Under the pieces are notes generated by a model. It ran no database searches, was not told where the DNA came from, and saw only the letters and a list, made by a program, of their open reading frames with translations. 64,000 nucleotides of DNA from assembly GCF_902706295.1 (NCBI RefSeq), contig NZ_CACSJJ010000018.1, positions 1-64,000 of the forward strand, given 5' to 3'. Position 1 is the first letter of the stretch. Each line of letters begins with the position of its first letter. Positions 35,150 through 43,952 of the stretch are shown in pieces. Source of the stretch: Arthrobacter sp. 18067. Lineage in GTDB: Bacteria; Actinomycetota; Actinomycetes; Actinomycetales; Micrococcaceae. The position numbers and the translations under genes were made by a program.

Positions 35150-36175
35150 CTATCCCTTCGCTGCTGCGAGCTCGTTGAACTCGTTGGTGTAGTACTTGGA
35201 CGGCGTGAGCTTGTCCTTGACGATGCCGGCTGAGCTGAGCCAGGCCTCCCAACGGGTGAAGTCCTCGTCCTTGATCACGCCCGAGTCCGGGACGCCGGGG
35301 CTCTTCCAGAACTTCAGGTTGGCCGTACTCTCATTTCGGCCGCGGCTTTCGATAATCTTGGTGAAGCGGGCAATCACCTCGTCGCGGGGCGTCTCCGCGG
35401 CCCACTTGATCGCCTTGGCCACGCCCGTGGTGAACGTGCGGGTGGTGTTCGGGTTCTTTTCAATGAAGTCGTTCCGGAGCACGATCTGGCCGCCTGCGAA
35501 GGTTCCGAACAGCTCCACATCGCTGAACAGCGACCGCAGTCCGCCGGCCTCGATGGCCCTGTCCTGGAGGACTCCGCCGAGTGTTCCGGCGTCCACCTGT
35601 CCGCGGCGGATGGCTTCCTCGGTGTCGTTCGGTGCCAGCGGGACCAGCTGGACCTGCTTGATCTCGTCCTGGCTGAGTCCGTTCTTGGTCAGCCATGTGT
35701 TGATGACGGCTTCGTGGTGTGCGCCCAGCGTATTGACGGCGATCTTCTTGCCGATCAGGTCACGCGGTTCCTTGATGGTGCTCTCTGCCTTGACGTAGTA
35801 CCCGCTGAACGTTTTTTCGTCCGAGCCGTAGTAGTTGGTCACAGCCTTGACGGGTGCACCGGCTTCAATGAGCTTGACCACCGCTCCGGAGAATGCGCCG
35901 CCGAAGTCAGTCTGGTTGGTCGCCGCCGACTGGATGTCCTGGGGGCCGCTGGTGGTGTTGCCAACCCAGTTCAGCTTCAAGTCGCCCAGGTATCCGAGGT
36001 CCGCAGCCAGTTCGGGGAAAGTCACGTTGTTGGCCGAGCCCTGGTACCGGAGTTCCTTGACCTCGGTGCCTGCCTGGTTGGCTTGTCCGGCTTCGGCAGC
36101 GCCGCCGCAGCCGCTCACCGTCAGCGCTAGTACGACGGCGGCCGCGACGCTCAGCAGGGGCAGGTGCAGTTTCAT
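35150..36175 (-). CDS. Sulfonate/sulfate-ester binding lipoprotein, SsuA/TauA family
   Basis: A 341-residue periplasmic-type binding protein with signal sequence and lipobox (VSGC, Cys at about residue 23). The mature part follows the nitrate/sulfonate/taurine group ('DIQSAATNQTDFGG', 'IKEPRDLIGKKIAVNTLGAHHEAVI', 'GGQIVLRNDFIEKNP'). It leads the minus-strand operon lipoprotein-ATPase-permease-dioxygenase. A tandem 20-bp repeat upstream may be a regulator site. Confidence 0.88.
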   Translation of the reverse strand: MKLHLPLLSVAAAVVLALTVSGCGGAAEAGQANQAGTEVKELRYQGSANNVTFPELAADLGYLGDLKLNWVGNTTSGPQDIQSAATNQTDFGGAFSGAVVKLIEAGAPVKAVTNYYGSDEKTFSGYYVKAESTIKEPRDLIGKKIAVNTLGAHHEAVINTWLTKNGLSQDEIKQVQLVPLAPNDTEEAIRRGQVDAGTLGGVLQDRAIEAGGLRSLFSDVELFGTFAGGQIVLRNDFIEKNPNTTRTFTTGVAKAIKWAAETPRDEVIARFTKIIESRGRNESTANLKFWKSPGVPDSGVIKDEDFTRWEAWLSSAGIVKDKLTPSKYYTNEFNELAAAKG

Positions 36176-36552
36176 GGGAGCTACTTTCGATGAGGGTGTT
36201 GTGTTGGGTGGGTCGGCCTACGCAAGAGGTTGGGAACTTTCGCAACGGCTTGGGAACGATGAAAGCCCATTTCGACGGCGGGTGGGAAGCGATCGGGTAA
36301 CGCCTGGAAACGCTGCGAAACAGGCAGACATGGGACGAAATCCTGGGCAATTCCCGGCAACCGGGGGACACAAGTCGCTGCGTTGAGCCTTGTGAACAAC
36401 AGCGACTGGTGGGCCCGACATGACTGGCGCGTACCGCCGTCGGGCGTTCATACTGCCGGACCCCACAGTCATATGGGGTTTAGTTCGTATTGATCCTCAC
36501 AACCGGGCGGATTTCTTCGCCTTGCGGCCCGCGGGGCGGATACGGTAGATAC
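36176..36552. other. Intergenic region with tandem 20-bp repeats, divergent promoters
   Basis: No gene was found in this 377-base stretch. At 36221-36260 two tandem 20-base units share 15 positions (both contain CGCAA and TTGGGAAC). They lie about 50 bases before the sulfonate-operon start and could be sites for its regulator. A TACGGT hexamer six bases before the ATG at 36553 would suit a leaderless transcript in the other direction. Confidence 0.45.
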
Positions 36553-37416
36553 ATGACGTCTAGCATCGCCGCCGAGTCCATTCGGCCTACCCGCAACATT
36601 CCCGCCGACATCGCCCGTTCCTGGCTTCTCGTGAATGCCATGAAGACCGAGCTTTTTGACGAATCTGCGGGTTCGCGGGCAGACGCCATCATTCTTGACA
36701 TCGAAGACGCCGTGGACCCTTCCCAGAAGGATGCAGCGCGCGAGAATGTGGTGAACTGGCTGACCGCCGGCGGCCAGGCCTGGGTGCGCGTCAACGACGC
36801 CACCAGCAAGTTCTGGGCCGACGACCTCGCAGGCCTGCGCGGGACACCCGGCCTGCTCGGCGTGATGCTCGCCAAGACCGAGTCCGCTGATCAGGTCACC
36901 GAGTCCTACCACCGCATGGACGGCAAGACTCCCGTGATTGCACTGGTCGAGTCCGCCCTCGGCATCGAGGAAGCCAACCACATCGCACGTGCTCAGGGAG
37001 CTTTCCGCCTTGCTTTCGGCTCCGGCGACTTCCGCCGCGACACGGGCATGGCCGCCACTCCGGAGGCCATGGCGTACCCGCGCGCCAAGCTGGTTGTCGC
37101 CAGCCGCGTAGGCAACCTGCCGGGCCCCATCGATGGACCCACCGTGGGCACCAACCACCCGATCCTGCGCGAGCAGACCGGCATCACGGTGACGATGGGC
37201 ATGACCGGCAAGCTCTGCCTCGCCATCGATCAGACCACCGTGATCAACGAGGTCATCAGCCCCACGCCTTCGGACGTTGCCTGGGCCACCGACTTCATGA
37301 ACGACTTCGAGGCCAACGGCCGCGTGATCCGCGATGGTTCCGACCTCCCGCGTTTGGGCCGCGCTGAGAAGATCATGAAGCTCGCAGTGGCATTCGGAGT
37401 CCAGCCTTCCCTGTAA
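36553..37416 (+). CDS. CitE-like HpcH/HpaI-family aldolase/lyase
   Basis: A 287-residue TIM-barrel enzyme of the citrate-lyase beta-subunit-like family. Metal and substrate motifs are visible: 'ADAIILDIEDAVDP' (Asp/Glu), 'VRVND', 'LAKTESADQV', 'VIALVESALGI' and 'AFGSGDFRRD'. Standalone CitE-like proteins, without CitD/CitF, cleave or hydrolyse malyl-CoA or related beta-hydroxyacyl-CoA esters. No citrate-lyase partners are nearby, so the free-standing role is preferred. It starts at the ATG at 36553; the longer frame lacks a ribosome site. Confidence 0.8.
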   Translation: MTSSIAAESIRPTRNIPADIARSWLLVNAMKTELFDESAGSRADAIILDIEDAVDPSQKDAARENVVNWLTAGGQAWVRVNDATSKFWADDLAGLRGTPGLLGVMLAKTESADQVTESYHRMDGKTPVIALVESALGIEEANHIARAQGAFRLAFGSGDFRRDTGMAATPEAMAYPRAKLVVASRVGNLPGPIDGPTVGTNHPILREQTGITVTMGMTGKLCLAIDQTTVINEVISPTPSDVAWATDFMNDFEANGRVIRDGSDLPRLGRAEKIMKLAVAFGVQPSL

Positions 37417-37418
37417 GC

Positions 37419-38339
37419 ATGCTGGTCCACGGAGTCGTTTGGGACTCTTCTTCACCGGCGTTGAGGTTGTTCTCGCCGGACGCGGAGTTCACTGATATTG
37501 CGTTGGCCCAGGGTTCAACCCTGGGCCTGCGCGTTATCCCCGGTGTCTGGTGCCTTGGCCACACCAAGGTTCACGGACCTGGTGATCGTACGCATGTTCC
37601 CTGCCGCAGCGGATCTCCGGCCGAGCGGGGCAAACAGTGCGGTGCCTGCTTTGCGCGGGACGACTCGCGGCTGATGCATGACTTCCACCGGGGCGGTTCG
37701 GTTCCAACGGGCCTGCGGGCTTACCTGATGCAGCCGCACTGGCTCTACGTCGCTACCTTCGCCAACGGTGCCACCAAAGTTGGTACGGCCTCGGCCCAGC
37801 GCAAATGGAACCGGCTCGCTGAGCAGGGTGCCGTGCACGCCTCGCATGTGGCCCACGCCGAAGATGGGCGGATAGTTCGCGTGCTGGAGGATTTGGTCAC
37901 CCGCGAGCTCGGCCTCGTCCAGCAAGTCAGGTCCGCTTCCAAGGTGGCGGGGCTCGTGGAGCCGCGTACCGCCGTCGAGCTTCTGGCCTTGAACCGTCAG
38001 CACGCAGGGCGGGTCCGCGAACTGTTGGGCGGGCTCGCGATGACTGGTTACTCCGTGGTGGAGGACGAGTGGGACCGGCCGGACTTGTCTGAGCTTCTCT
38101 GTGTCGCTGGTGCCGAAACAGGCCGACGCCACCCGTATCCGGCAACATTCGACGCCGGCGGGCACGGTTTGCGGGTCCGCTCGCTGTCCGGGGCGATCGC
38201 CTTGGCCGGACTTCCCGACGCATCGGGTGTCGAGGTGGAAGGCAGTTTCGTGGCAGACCTGGGGGCGTTGAAAGGCCGCAAAATCGAGTTCGGCCCCCAC
38301 ACCACGGAGATCCCGGCGCTGCAGGACTCCCTCTTCTAG
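37419..38339 (+). CDS. DUF2797-like protein of unknown function
   Basis: A 306-residue protein starting two bases after the CitE-like stop, so probably co-transcribed. It has a Cys-rich N-terminal third (C45, and later 'PCRSG' and 'KQCGACFARDD'), then 'PHWLYVATFANGATKVGTASAQRKWNRL', which resembles a GIY-YIG-like segment seen in DUF2797 proteins. No catalytic function is known to me. Assignment to DUF2797 is from the Cys pattern plus that segment. Confidence 0.65.
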   Translation: MLVHGVVWDSSSPALRLFSPDAEFTDIALAQGSTLGLRVIPGVWCLGHTKVHGPGDRTHVPCRSGSPAERGKQCGACFARDDSRLMHDFHRGGSVPTGLRAYLMQPHWLYVATFANGATKVGTASAQRKWNRLAEQGAVHASHVAHAEDGRIVRVLEDLVTRELGLVQQVRSASKVAGLVEPRTAVELLALNRQHAGRVRELLGGLAMTGYSVVEDEWDRPDLSELLCVAGAETGRRHPYPATFDAGGHGLRVRSLSGAIALAGLPDASGVEVEGSFVADLGALKGRKIEFGPHTTEIPALQDSLF

Positions 38340-38352
38340 ACTGCGTTCTCCG

Positions 38353-38409
38353 CGAGGGGTGAGCTCTCGGCAGTAAGCGCCCGTCTTTCCAGCGAGTGCT
38401 AACCCCTCG
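38353..38409. repeat. 57-bp palindromic intergenic element, copy A
   Basis: Imperfect inverted repeat with 17-base arms that begin CGAGGGGT and end ACCCCTCG. A second element of the same length and arm sequence lies at 42068-42124. Confidence 0.6.
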
Positions 38410-38445
38410 GCAACGCCCCCATCACGCCCCGGGTAGACTTGGACG

Positions 38446-38670
38446 GTGCTGAACGATTTCTGGGCCACCGCCTCCACCTCCTACAAAGCGCTGGTTTTTG
38501 GCGCCATGGGGTTGATCGCCGTCGGGCTCGTCCTGTCCATCGTGGGGAACACGTCCGGCAACCAAGGACTGGCCATGGCCTCTCTGCCCGTGATCGGCGT
38601 GGGGCTGCTGCTGCACGTCACGGGGCTCGTCATCCGCGGACAGAAGATCCGTAAGAGCTACAAGAAGTAA
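38446..38670 (+). CDS. Small two-helix membrane protein (DUF3188-like)
   Basis: A 74-residue protein with a GTG start. Two hydrophobic helices (about 17-35 and 44-62) flank a short polar turn, ending in a basic tail 'GQKIRKSYKK' that should face the cytoplasm. Length and layout match DUF3188 proteins of Micrococcaceae. Function unknown. Confidence 0.65.
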   Translation: MLNDFWATASTSYKALVFGAMGLIAVGLVLSIVGNTSGNQGLAMASLPVIGVGLLLHVTGLVIRGQKIRKSYKK

Positions 38671-38720
38671 CGCCCACGCGAAAGCGGCACCACCTTCCCG
38701 CGGCCCGATAGGGTTGGAGC

Positions 38721-39170
38721 ATGAGTATCAATCCGGACCTGCAGGGCCGAAGCTACCCTGCCGCAGAGGTATATGACGTCGGGCGCGAAAAGATCCGCGA
38801 GTTCGCCAAGGCCGTGAAGGCCGGCAACCCAGCGCACTTCGATGTTGACGCGGCCAAGGCCCTCGGCCACAGCGACCTCGTAGCCCCACCAACTTTTGCC
38901 ATCATCATTGCCCAGCGTGCCGATGCCCAACTGGTGGAAGACCCGGAGTCGGGGATCGACTTTTCCCGCGTTGTCCACGCAGACCAGCGGTTTACGCATC
39001 ACCGCGCAATAGTTGCCGGTGACAAGCTCGTAGCCGAACTCCACGTGGATGGCGTCCGTGCCATGGGCGGTGGAGCCATGATCACCACACGCTCCGAGAT
39101 TTCCACAGTGGAAGGCGAAAAGGTCGCCACCACTACCTCGTCCATCCTGGTCCGCGGAGAGGGACAGTAG
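38721..39170 (+). CDS. MaoC-like dehydratase, N-terminal type (HadA/HadC-like)
   Basis: A 149-residue hotdog-fold protein with the FAS1_DH N-terminal pattern ('GREKIREFAKAVKAGNPAHFDVDAAKALGHSDLVAPPTFAII'). In mycobacteria this subunit (HadA or HadC) pairs with HadB, which carries the catalytic residues, to dehydrate (3R)-hydroxyacyl chains. Here it lies two bases before a MaoC gene with an intact active site, so the two probably form a heterodimer. Micrococcaceae lack mycolic acids, so a general beta-hydroxyacyl dehydratase role is more likely. Confidence 0.83.
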   Translation: MSINPDLQGRSYPAAEVYDVGREKIREFAKAVKAGNPAHFDVDAAKALGHSDLVAPPTFAIIIAQRADAQLVEDPESGIDFSRVVHADQRFTHHRAIVAGDKLVAELHVDGVRAMGGGAMITTRSEISTVEGEKVATTTSSILVRGEGQ

Positions 39171-39172
39171 CC

Positions 39173-39610
39173 ATGAGCCCCACATTCGAAGAACTGACGG
39201 TCGGCCAGGAAATCGGCACCCGCAGCATTGACGTCACCCGCCAGGACCTGGTCAAGTACGCAGGAGCCTCCGGTGACTTCAACCCGATCCACTGGAACGA
39301 AGCCTTCGCCACCTCCGTGGAGCTGCCGGGCGTCATCGCCCACGGCATGTTCACCATGGGTGCCGCCGTGCAACTGGTGAGCGACTGGGCCGGCGACCCC
39401 GCCGCCGTCGTCGATTACCAGACCCGATTCACCAAGCCCGTCCTCGTCACTGACACCACCGGAACCGATGAGGCCGGCGCTGTCATCGACGTCACCGGTG
39501 TAGTGGGAGCGCTCGACGCCGATGCCCGCACCGCGCGCATTGACCTCACCGTTGTGGCGGCCGGACTTAAGGTCCTCATGAAGTCGCAGGCGGTCGTGAA
39601 GGTCTCTTGA
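39173..39610 (+). CDS. MaoC-like dehydratase, catalytic subunit (HadB-like)
   Basis: A 145-residue single hotdog domain with the hydratase motif 'YAGASGDFNPIHWNEAFA' containing the catalytic Asp and His, followed by 'GVIAHGMFTMG'. It is the catalytic partner of the preceding MaoC-like subunit. The pair stands one gene upstream of murB, an arrangement common in actinobacteria apart from the inserted MFS gene. Confidence 0.87.
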   Translation: MSPTFEELTVGQEIGTRSIDVTRQDLVKYAGASGDFNPIHWNEAFATSVELPGVIAHGMFTMGAAVQLVSDWAGDPAAVVDYQTRFTKPVLVTDTTGTDEAGAVIDVTGVVGALDADARTARIDLTVVAAGLKVLMKSQAVVKVS

Positions 39611-40959
39611 ACCAACCGAACACCCCTCAACATCGCAGCAAACCGTGCGCCACTGCGACTGAAATGTCACGGTGGCGCGCCGCTGTTCTTGCCTCCTACG
39701 CCGCGAGTGGCATCGCCTTTGCGACGTGGGTGTCTCGCCTGCCAGCCATCCGAGACGGCCTCAACCTGACGCCGGGTGGCATCGGCCTGCTGCTGATGTG
39801 CATGACGGTGGCGTCTTTCATCTCGATCTCAGCCTCGGGCCTGATCGTGCTCAGGCTGGGTCCCAAACTCACCACGCGGATCGGCAGCTGCATGGTGGGC
39901 GCCGGGCTGGTCACTGTGGGTTTCGGCGCTTCCGTCGCTGCGAGCCCGCTGGTGGTGGCGGCTGGCCTGGTGGTGCTCGGCCTCGGCACGGCAAGCTGGA
40001 ACACCGCATCCAACGTTGAAGGAGCCGCGCTGGAACGTGCCATGGACCGGCACATCATGCCGCATCTCCACGGAGCGTTCAGCCTCGGTACCGTGGCCGC
40101 CGCCGGGTTCGGTGCCTGGGCGGCCGCCGTGCACATGCCGGTGTTCTGGCATTTCCTGATCTCAGGCGTCGTGGTAACCACTTCCGTGGTGACTGCCGGG
40201 TTCTGGTTCCGCGCGGAAAAGACGGCAGCAGCAACCCACACTTACCGACCCGACGGAACGGACACCTTCCAGGACCCTTCCACCGGTCCGCTGCCGATCA
40301 TCGATGCCGCGTCTCCGGAGCTGCGTCCCCAATCAGGCAAGGCTGCCGCTCCGCTGGACAACAAACGGCTGGTGGCCCTTGCCTGGCGTGATCGCCGAAC
40401 ACTCCTGATCGGCGTCCTGGTCCTCGGGTTGGCTTTGGCTGAGGGGGCCGCGGGGGATTGGGTGGCTTTGGCACTGGCCGACGGTCATGGGCAGTCCGAT
40501 GCCGCCGGCGCTGTTGGCTATGGATTGTTCGTCACATTCATGACCATCGGACGCTTCGCCGGGACCGCCATCCTGGACCGTTTCGGACGCGTGCTGGTGA
40601 TGCGCTGGTGCTCGGCCACCGCCGTCGTGGGCCTGGCGCTCTTTGTTTTCTCACCGGTTCCGTGGCTCGCCTTTGTTGCCTTGGCGGTTTGGGGCCTGGG
40701 TGCCTCCCTTGGTTTCCCCGTGGGCATGTCCGCGGCTGCCGATGACCCCGTCCACGCAGCTGCCCGGGTCTCGGTGGTTTCCACCATCGGCTACGGAGCG
40801 TTCCTCTGCGGTCCTCCGCTCCTGGGGCTGTTGGCCGAGCATTTCGGAATCCTGCATTCGTTGCTGGCGCCTTTGGTGCTGCTGGTGGTCAGCTTCTTCC
40901 TGGCCCCGCTGTCCGGTCAGCAGAAGGCCCGGTCCGTCCAGCCCGAGGAAGCCCGTTAG
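39607..40959 (+). CDS. MFS transporter (YbjJ/FucP-like group)
   Basis: A 450-residue membrane protein with about 12 helices. The N-terminal 'ASYAASGIAFATWVSRLPAIRDGLNLTPGGIGLLL' is characteristic of the YbjJ-like group. A TTG at 39607 overlaps the MaoC stop (TTGA) and has AAGG upstream, so it was chosen; an ATG at 39664 just before helix 1 is the alternative. It separates the MaoC pair from murB. Substrate unknown. Confidence 0.82.
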   Translation: MNQPNTPQHRSKPCATATEMSRWRAAVLASYAASGIAFATWVSRLPAIRDGLNLTPGGIGLLLMCMTVASFISISASGLIVLRLGPKLTTRIGSCMVGAGLVTVGFGASVAASPLVVAAGLVVLGLGTASWNTASNVEGAALERAMDRHIMPHLHGAFSLGTVAAAGFGAWAAAVHMPVFWHFLISGVVVTTSVVTAGFWFRAEKTAAATHTYRPDGTDTFQDPSTGPLPIIDAASPELRPQSGKAAAPLDNKRLVALAWRDRRTLLIGVLVLGLALAEGAAGDWVALALADGHGQSDAAGAVGYGLFVTFMTIGRFAGTAILDRFGRVLVMRWCSATAVVGLALFVFSPVPWLAFVALAVWGLGASLGFPVGMSAAADDPVHAAARVSVVSTIGYGAFLCGPPLLGLLAEHFGILHSLLAPLVLLVVSFFLAPLSGQQKARSVQPEEAR

Positions 40960-40968
40960 GCTTGATTG

Positions 40969-42036
40969 GTGACCCAAACACTGCTTTCCGACTTGACCAC
41001 AGCCGCTGTCGGCGGCCCCGCAGGGAACTATGTTGAGGCCCGCACCGAGGCCGAAATCATCGACGCCGTCAGGTCCGCCGACGCTTCCGGCGAGAAACTC
41101 CTGATCATCGGAGGAGGCTCCAACCTCCTGATTTCGGACCAAGGCTACCCCGGGACCGTCTTGAAGATCGCGTCAGAAGGCTTCACCGTGAACTCCGAGG
41201 ACAGCTGCGGAGGGGTGTCGGTGGTGGTGCAGGCGGGCCACAACTGGGATGCGCTGGTGGAACACTCCGTGCTGCACGCCTGGTCCGGGTTGGAGGCGTT
41301 GTCCGGCATTCCGGGAGCCACGGGAGCCACTCCTGTGCAGAACGTGGGCGCCTACGGTGCGGACGTTTCACAAACCATTGCCTCCGTCAGGACATGGGAC
41401 CGCGAACGCAATGCAGTGCAAACCTTCACCAACTCCGAGCTAAAGTTCGGATACCGCGATTCGATCCTGAAGCAGACCACGGTGGAGGGCTCTCCCCGCT
41501 ATGTGGTGTTAACGGTCGAGTTCCAGTTGCCGCTGGGACGGATGAGCGCCCCCATCCGCTACGCCGAACTGGCCAGGGTGCTGGGCGTGGAGGCCGGCAA
41601 ACGGGCCTACTCCAACGATGTCCGGAGGGAAGTCCTGCGGCTTCGAGCATCCAAGGGCATGGTCTTGGACGCAGCAGATCGGGACACCTATTCAACAGGT
41701 TCCTTCTTCACCAACCCGATCGTGGCGGCCGAGCGTGCTGGGCAGTTACCGGAGAACGCTCCACAGTACCCCGCGGGAACAGATGGCATGGTGAAGCTCT
41801 CCGCTGCGTGGCTGATCGACCAGGCAGGTTTCGGGAAGGGCTTCGGACTTGAGGCGTCCAGCGTTTCGGGCGGCAGGGCCTCCCTGTCCACCAAGCACAC
41901 TCTGGCCATTACCAACCGGGGCTCGGCGTCGGCTGCGGACATGGTGGCCATCGCGCGTGAGGTGCGGGCCGGCGTCGTCGAACGTTTTGGTATTGAGTTG
42001 CACCCGGAGCCCTTGCTGATCGGTGTTTCGCTCTAA
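40969..42036 (+). CDS. murB: UDP-N-acetylenolpyruvoylglucosamine reductase MurB
   Basis: A 355-residue FAD enzyme that reduces enolpyruvyl-UDP-GlcNAc to UDP-MurNAc with NADPH in peptidoglycan synthesis. Visible: FAD-binding segment 'LIIGGGSNLLISDQGYPG', 'SGLEALSGIPGATGATPVQNVGAYG', the Arg/Tyr region 'LKFGYRDSIL', the proton-donor Ser in 'STGSFFTNPIV' and the C-terminal domain ending 'FGIELHPEPLLIG'. The GTG at 40969 is taken as start. Confidence 0.94.
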   Translation: MTQTLLSDLTTAAVGGPAGNYVEARTEAEIIDAVRSADASGEKLLIIGGGSNLLISDQGYPGTVLKIASEGFTVNSEDSCGGVSVVVQAGHNWDALVEHSVLHAWSGLEALSGIPGATGATPVQNVGAYGADVSQTIASVRTWDRERNAVQTFTNSELKFGYRDSILKQTTVEGSPRYVVLTVEFQLPLGRMSAPIRYAELARVLGVEAGKRAYSNDVRREVLRLRASKGMVLDAADRDTYSTGSFFTNPIVAAERAGQLPENAPQYPAGTDGMVKLSAAWLIDQAGFGKGFGLEASSVSGGRASLSTKHTLAITNRGSASAADMVAIAREVRAGVVERFGIELHPEPLLIGVSL

Positions 42037-42067
42037 GGCCTGTCCCGCACGCACGCCCGAGGGTCCT

Positions 42068-42124
42068 CGAGGGGTTGGCTCTCTGGGGAATGAGCTGGGT
42101 TTAGGGTCGAGATGTCGCCCCTCG
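42068..42124. repeat. 57-bp palindromic intergenic element, copy B
   Basis: Same length as copy A (38353-38409), sharing CGAGGGGT at one end, GCTCTC at positions 11-16, CGAG at 41-44 and CCCCTCG at the other end; the loop differs. It lies between convergent genes. Confidence 0.55.
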
Positions 42125-42146
42125 GTGAGCCTGGAAGGCTGGGAGC

Positions 42147-42626
42147 CTAGCGGGTACGACGTTCCGCGATCGGCAGGATCTTGTTGAGCAGCAGGAACGT
42201 GAGCCCGCAGCTGACCGAGCCCAACAGGAAGATCTGGCTGAAGGCGATACTCTGCGGCGAGGGCCCGCTGGGCATGAACAGCCCGGCAGTTGCGAACCCC
42301 ACCAAGCCCAGCAACATGACGAGGGCTCCCAGCAGGAAGCTGCGGACCTGCGCGGCGGCGGTCGGGTAGAACCATGGTTCGGGGGCGTCGTCGTCGCGAT
42401 CTGCCAATGGCTGGCTCGCCGCTGCGGTACCGATGAGCAGCGCGGCTGCGGCGGTGGCCACCAGACTTACCGTCTGGATGGCTTGCATCGAAGAGGAAAG
42501 GCTCACACCCGTCCCCACCGCCACGATCAGTCCGGCTCCAAGCCCGACGAGCGTGCAGAACCAGCCGGCGGTAGCCAACCACCGGCTCATCGGCCGCACG
42601 AACGGAGCAAGATCTCCAAAAAGCAT
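42147..42626 (-). CDS. Four-helix membrane protein of unknown function
   Basis: A 159-residue protein with four predicted membrane helices (about 15-37, 47-66, 93-116, 128-148) and a short acidic loop (DRDDDAPEP). The ATG at 42626 was taken as start because the longer frame runs antisense through the AlkZ-like gene. No ribosome site is obvious. No family recognised. It is divergent from the AlkZ-like gene. Confidence 0.6.
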   Translation of the reverse strand: MLFGDLAPFVRPMSRWLATAGWFCTLVGLGAGLIVAVGTGVSLSSSMQAIQTVSLVATAAAALLIGTAAASQPLADRDDDAPEPWFYPTAAAQVRSFLLGALVMLLGLVGFATAGLFMPSGPSPQSIAFSQIFLLGSVSCGLTFLLLNKILPIAERRTR

Positions 42627-42711
42627 GAATTCATCGTAGGATCCGCTGCTGGGTGAGGGCTGGGAGGCGCGGAAAGGTTCCCTGTGCACGTTGGCCCTTT
42701 TAGGATGAAGC

Positions 42712-43845
42712 ATGCCTTCAGCCCACACCGATCCAACTCCGCGAGTCATGGGCCGATTGCGGCTAGCCAGCCAAGGACTGCTGGGCGGCGGCTTTCCAAC
42801 GGTTGCGGACGCGGTCCGTTGGATGACGGCCATGCAGGCCCAGGACCTTGGCTCAGCCCTCTGGGCGGTAGGCCGGCGTGTGCCTGGCAGCCGCGCCTCG
42901 GACGTCAGGGCAGCCCTCGACGCCGGGTCTGTGGTCCGTTCGTGGCCCATGCGCGGGACGCTCCACCTACTCGCACCGGAAGATCTCCGCTGGATTCTGG
43001 GCATCACCAGCGACCGCCTCATGAATATGGTGGCTGGCCGCCACCGTGAACTGGCGATCACACCGGACGACATCAGCCATTGCCGGGACGTTGCCTTCAA
43101 AACCACTGAGGTGCTCAAAGCAACCGAGGGTGCACACGGCGCAACCCGGGAGCAGCTGTTCCAGGCGTTTGAAGACGCCGGCCAGATCACCAAAGCGCAG
43201 CGGGGCATCCACTTGCTCGGGAGTCTTTGCCAGCGGGCGTGGCTGGTCCAGGGGCCCATGGCGGCGTCAAACGGTAAAGCGGGCGTACAGCAATTGTTCG
43301 TGCCGTTCGAGGAATGGATTCCGGAGTCGAGGGACCTGGGGCGCGAGGAAGGCATTGCGGAGCTGCTTTTCCGCTACCTCCGGAGCCACGGTCCTGCGAC
43401 CATCAAGGACTTTTCGTGGTGGAGCCAAGTGCCTCTCATCGAGGCACGCGCAGCCCTCAAGACGCTGCAGGACAGGTTGGTCGAGTTGCCTCTCAGCGGC
43501 ACCAGTTATTGGTTGTCGTCGGAGACAGCAGCAATGCTCGACGACGGCGTCCCCGGCTCACGCTCGTTGCTGGCACTTCCCGGGTTCGACGAGTTCCTGC
43601 TCGGTTACCAGGACCGGAGCCTGGTCCTGGCCCCCGAGTTCGCGGAGCTCGTGGTCCCGGGGAAGAATGGTGTGTTCAAACGGATCATGGTGTCCGGGGG
43701 AGAAGTGGTGGGAACATGGGCGAGGCCTGTCACCGGGAAGACGGTAAGTGTGGTTCCGGAGCCGTTCGCAGGTCAGCTTGGCAAGGCAGCTGAGCACTCG
43801 TTCCACGCACAGGGAAGGGCGTACTTGACGTTCATGGCCGGTTGA
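42712..43845 (+). CDS. Winged-helix DNA-binding protein, AlkZ/YcaQ-like
   Basis: A 377-residue protein of the HTH_42 family of DNA glycosylases and antibiotic-protection factors. Three tandem winged-helix modules are expected. The catalytic QxQ motif known from AlkZ is present as Q42-A-Q44 in 'TAMQAQDLGS'. AlkZ-type enzymes open interstrand crosslinks and remove bulky lesions. The 'RSWPMRGTLHLL' and 'FDEFLLGYQDRS' segments are conserved in the family. It stands alone, ending at a bidirectional terminator. Confidence 0.8.
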   Translation: MPSAHTDPTPRVMGRLRLASQGLLGGGFPTVADAVRWMTAMQAQDLGSALWAVGRRVPGSRASDVRAALDAGSVVRSWPMRGTLHLLAPEDLRWILGITSDRLMNMVAGRHRELAITPDDISHCRDVAFKTTEVLKATEGAHGATREQLFQAFEDAGQITKAQRGIHLLGSLCQRAWLVQGPMAASNGKAGVQQLFVPFEEWIPESRDLGREEGIAELLFRYLRSHGPATIKDFSWWSQVPLIEARAALKTLQDRLVELPLSGTSYWLSSETAAMLDDGVPGSRSLLALPGFDEFLLGYQDRSLVLAPEFAELVVPGKNGVFKRIMVSGGEVVGTWARPVTGKTVSVVPEPFAGQLGKAAEHSFHAQGRAYLTFMAG

Positions 43846-43892
43846 AGCCGGCCCCGCTGAAGCCCGCCCCGCTGGACTCCGCCCTAAACGTG

Positions 43893-43940
43893 GAAAACCC
43901 GCTGTTCCGTTGCGGGCCGGCGACGGAACAGCGGGTTTTC
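43893..43940. terminator. Bidirectional terminator between the AlkZ-like gene and asd
   Basis: A perfect 18-bp stem (GAAAACCCGCTGTTCCGT and complement) with a 12-base loop. A and T runs at the two ends let it stop transcription from both sides. Confidence 0.93.
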
Positions 43941-43952
43941 AAACGAGAATGG

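Noticed and set aside
36176..36552. Riboswitch upstream of the sulfonate operon
   Set aside because: No S-box or other known riboswitch core was recognised; only the tandem repeats stand out.
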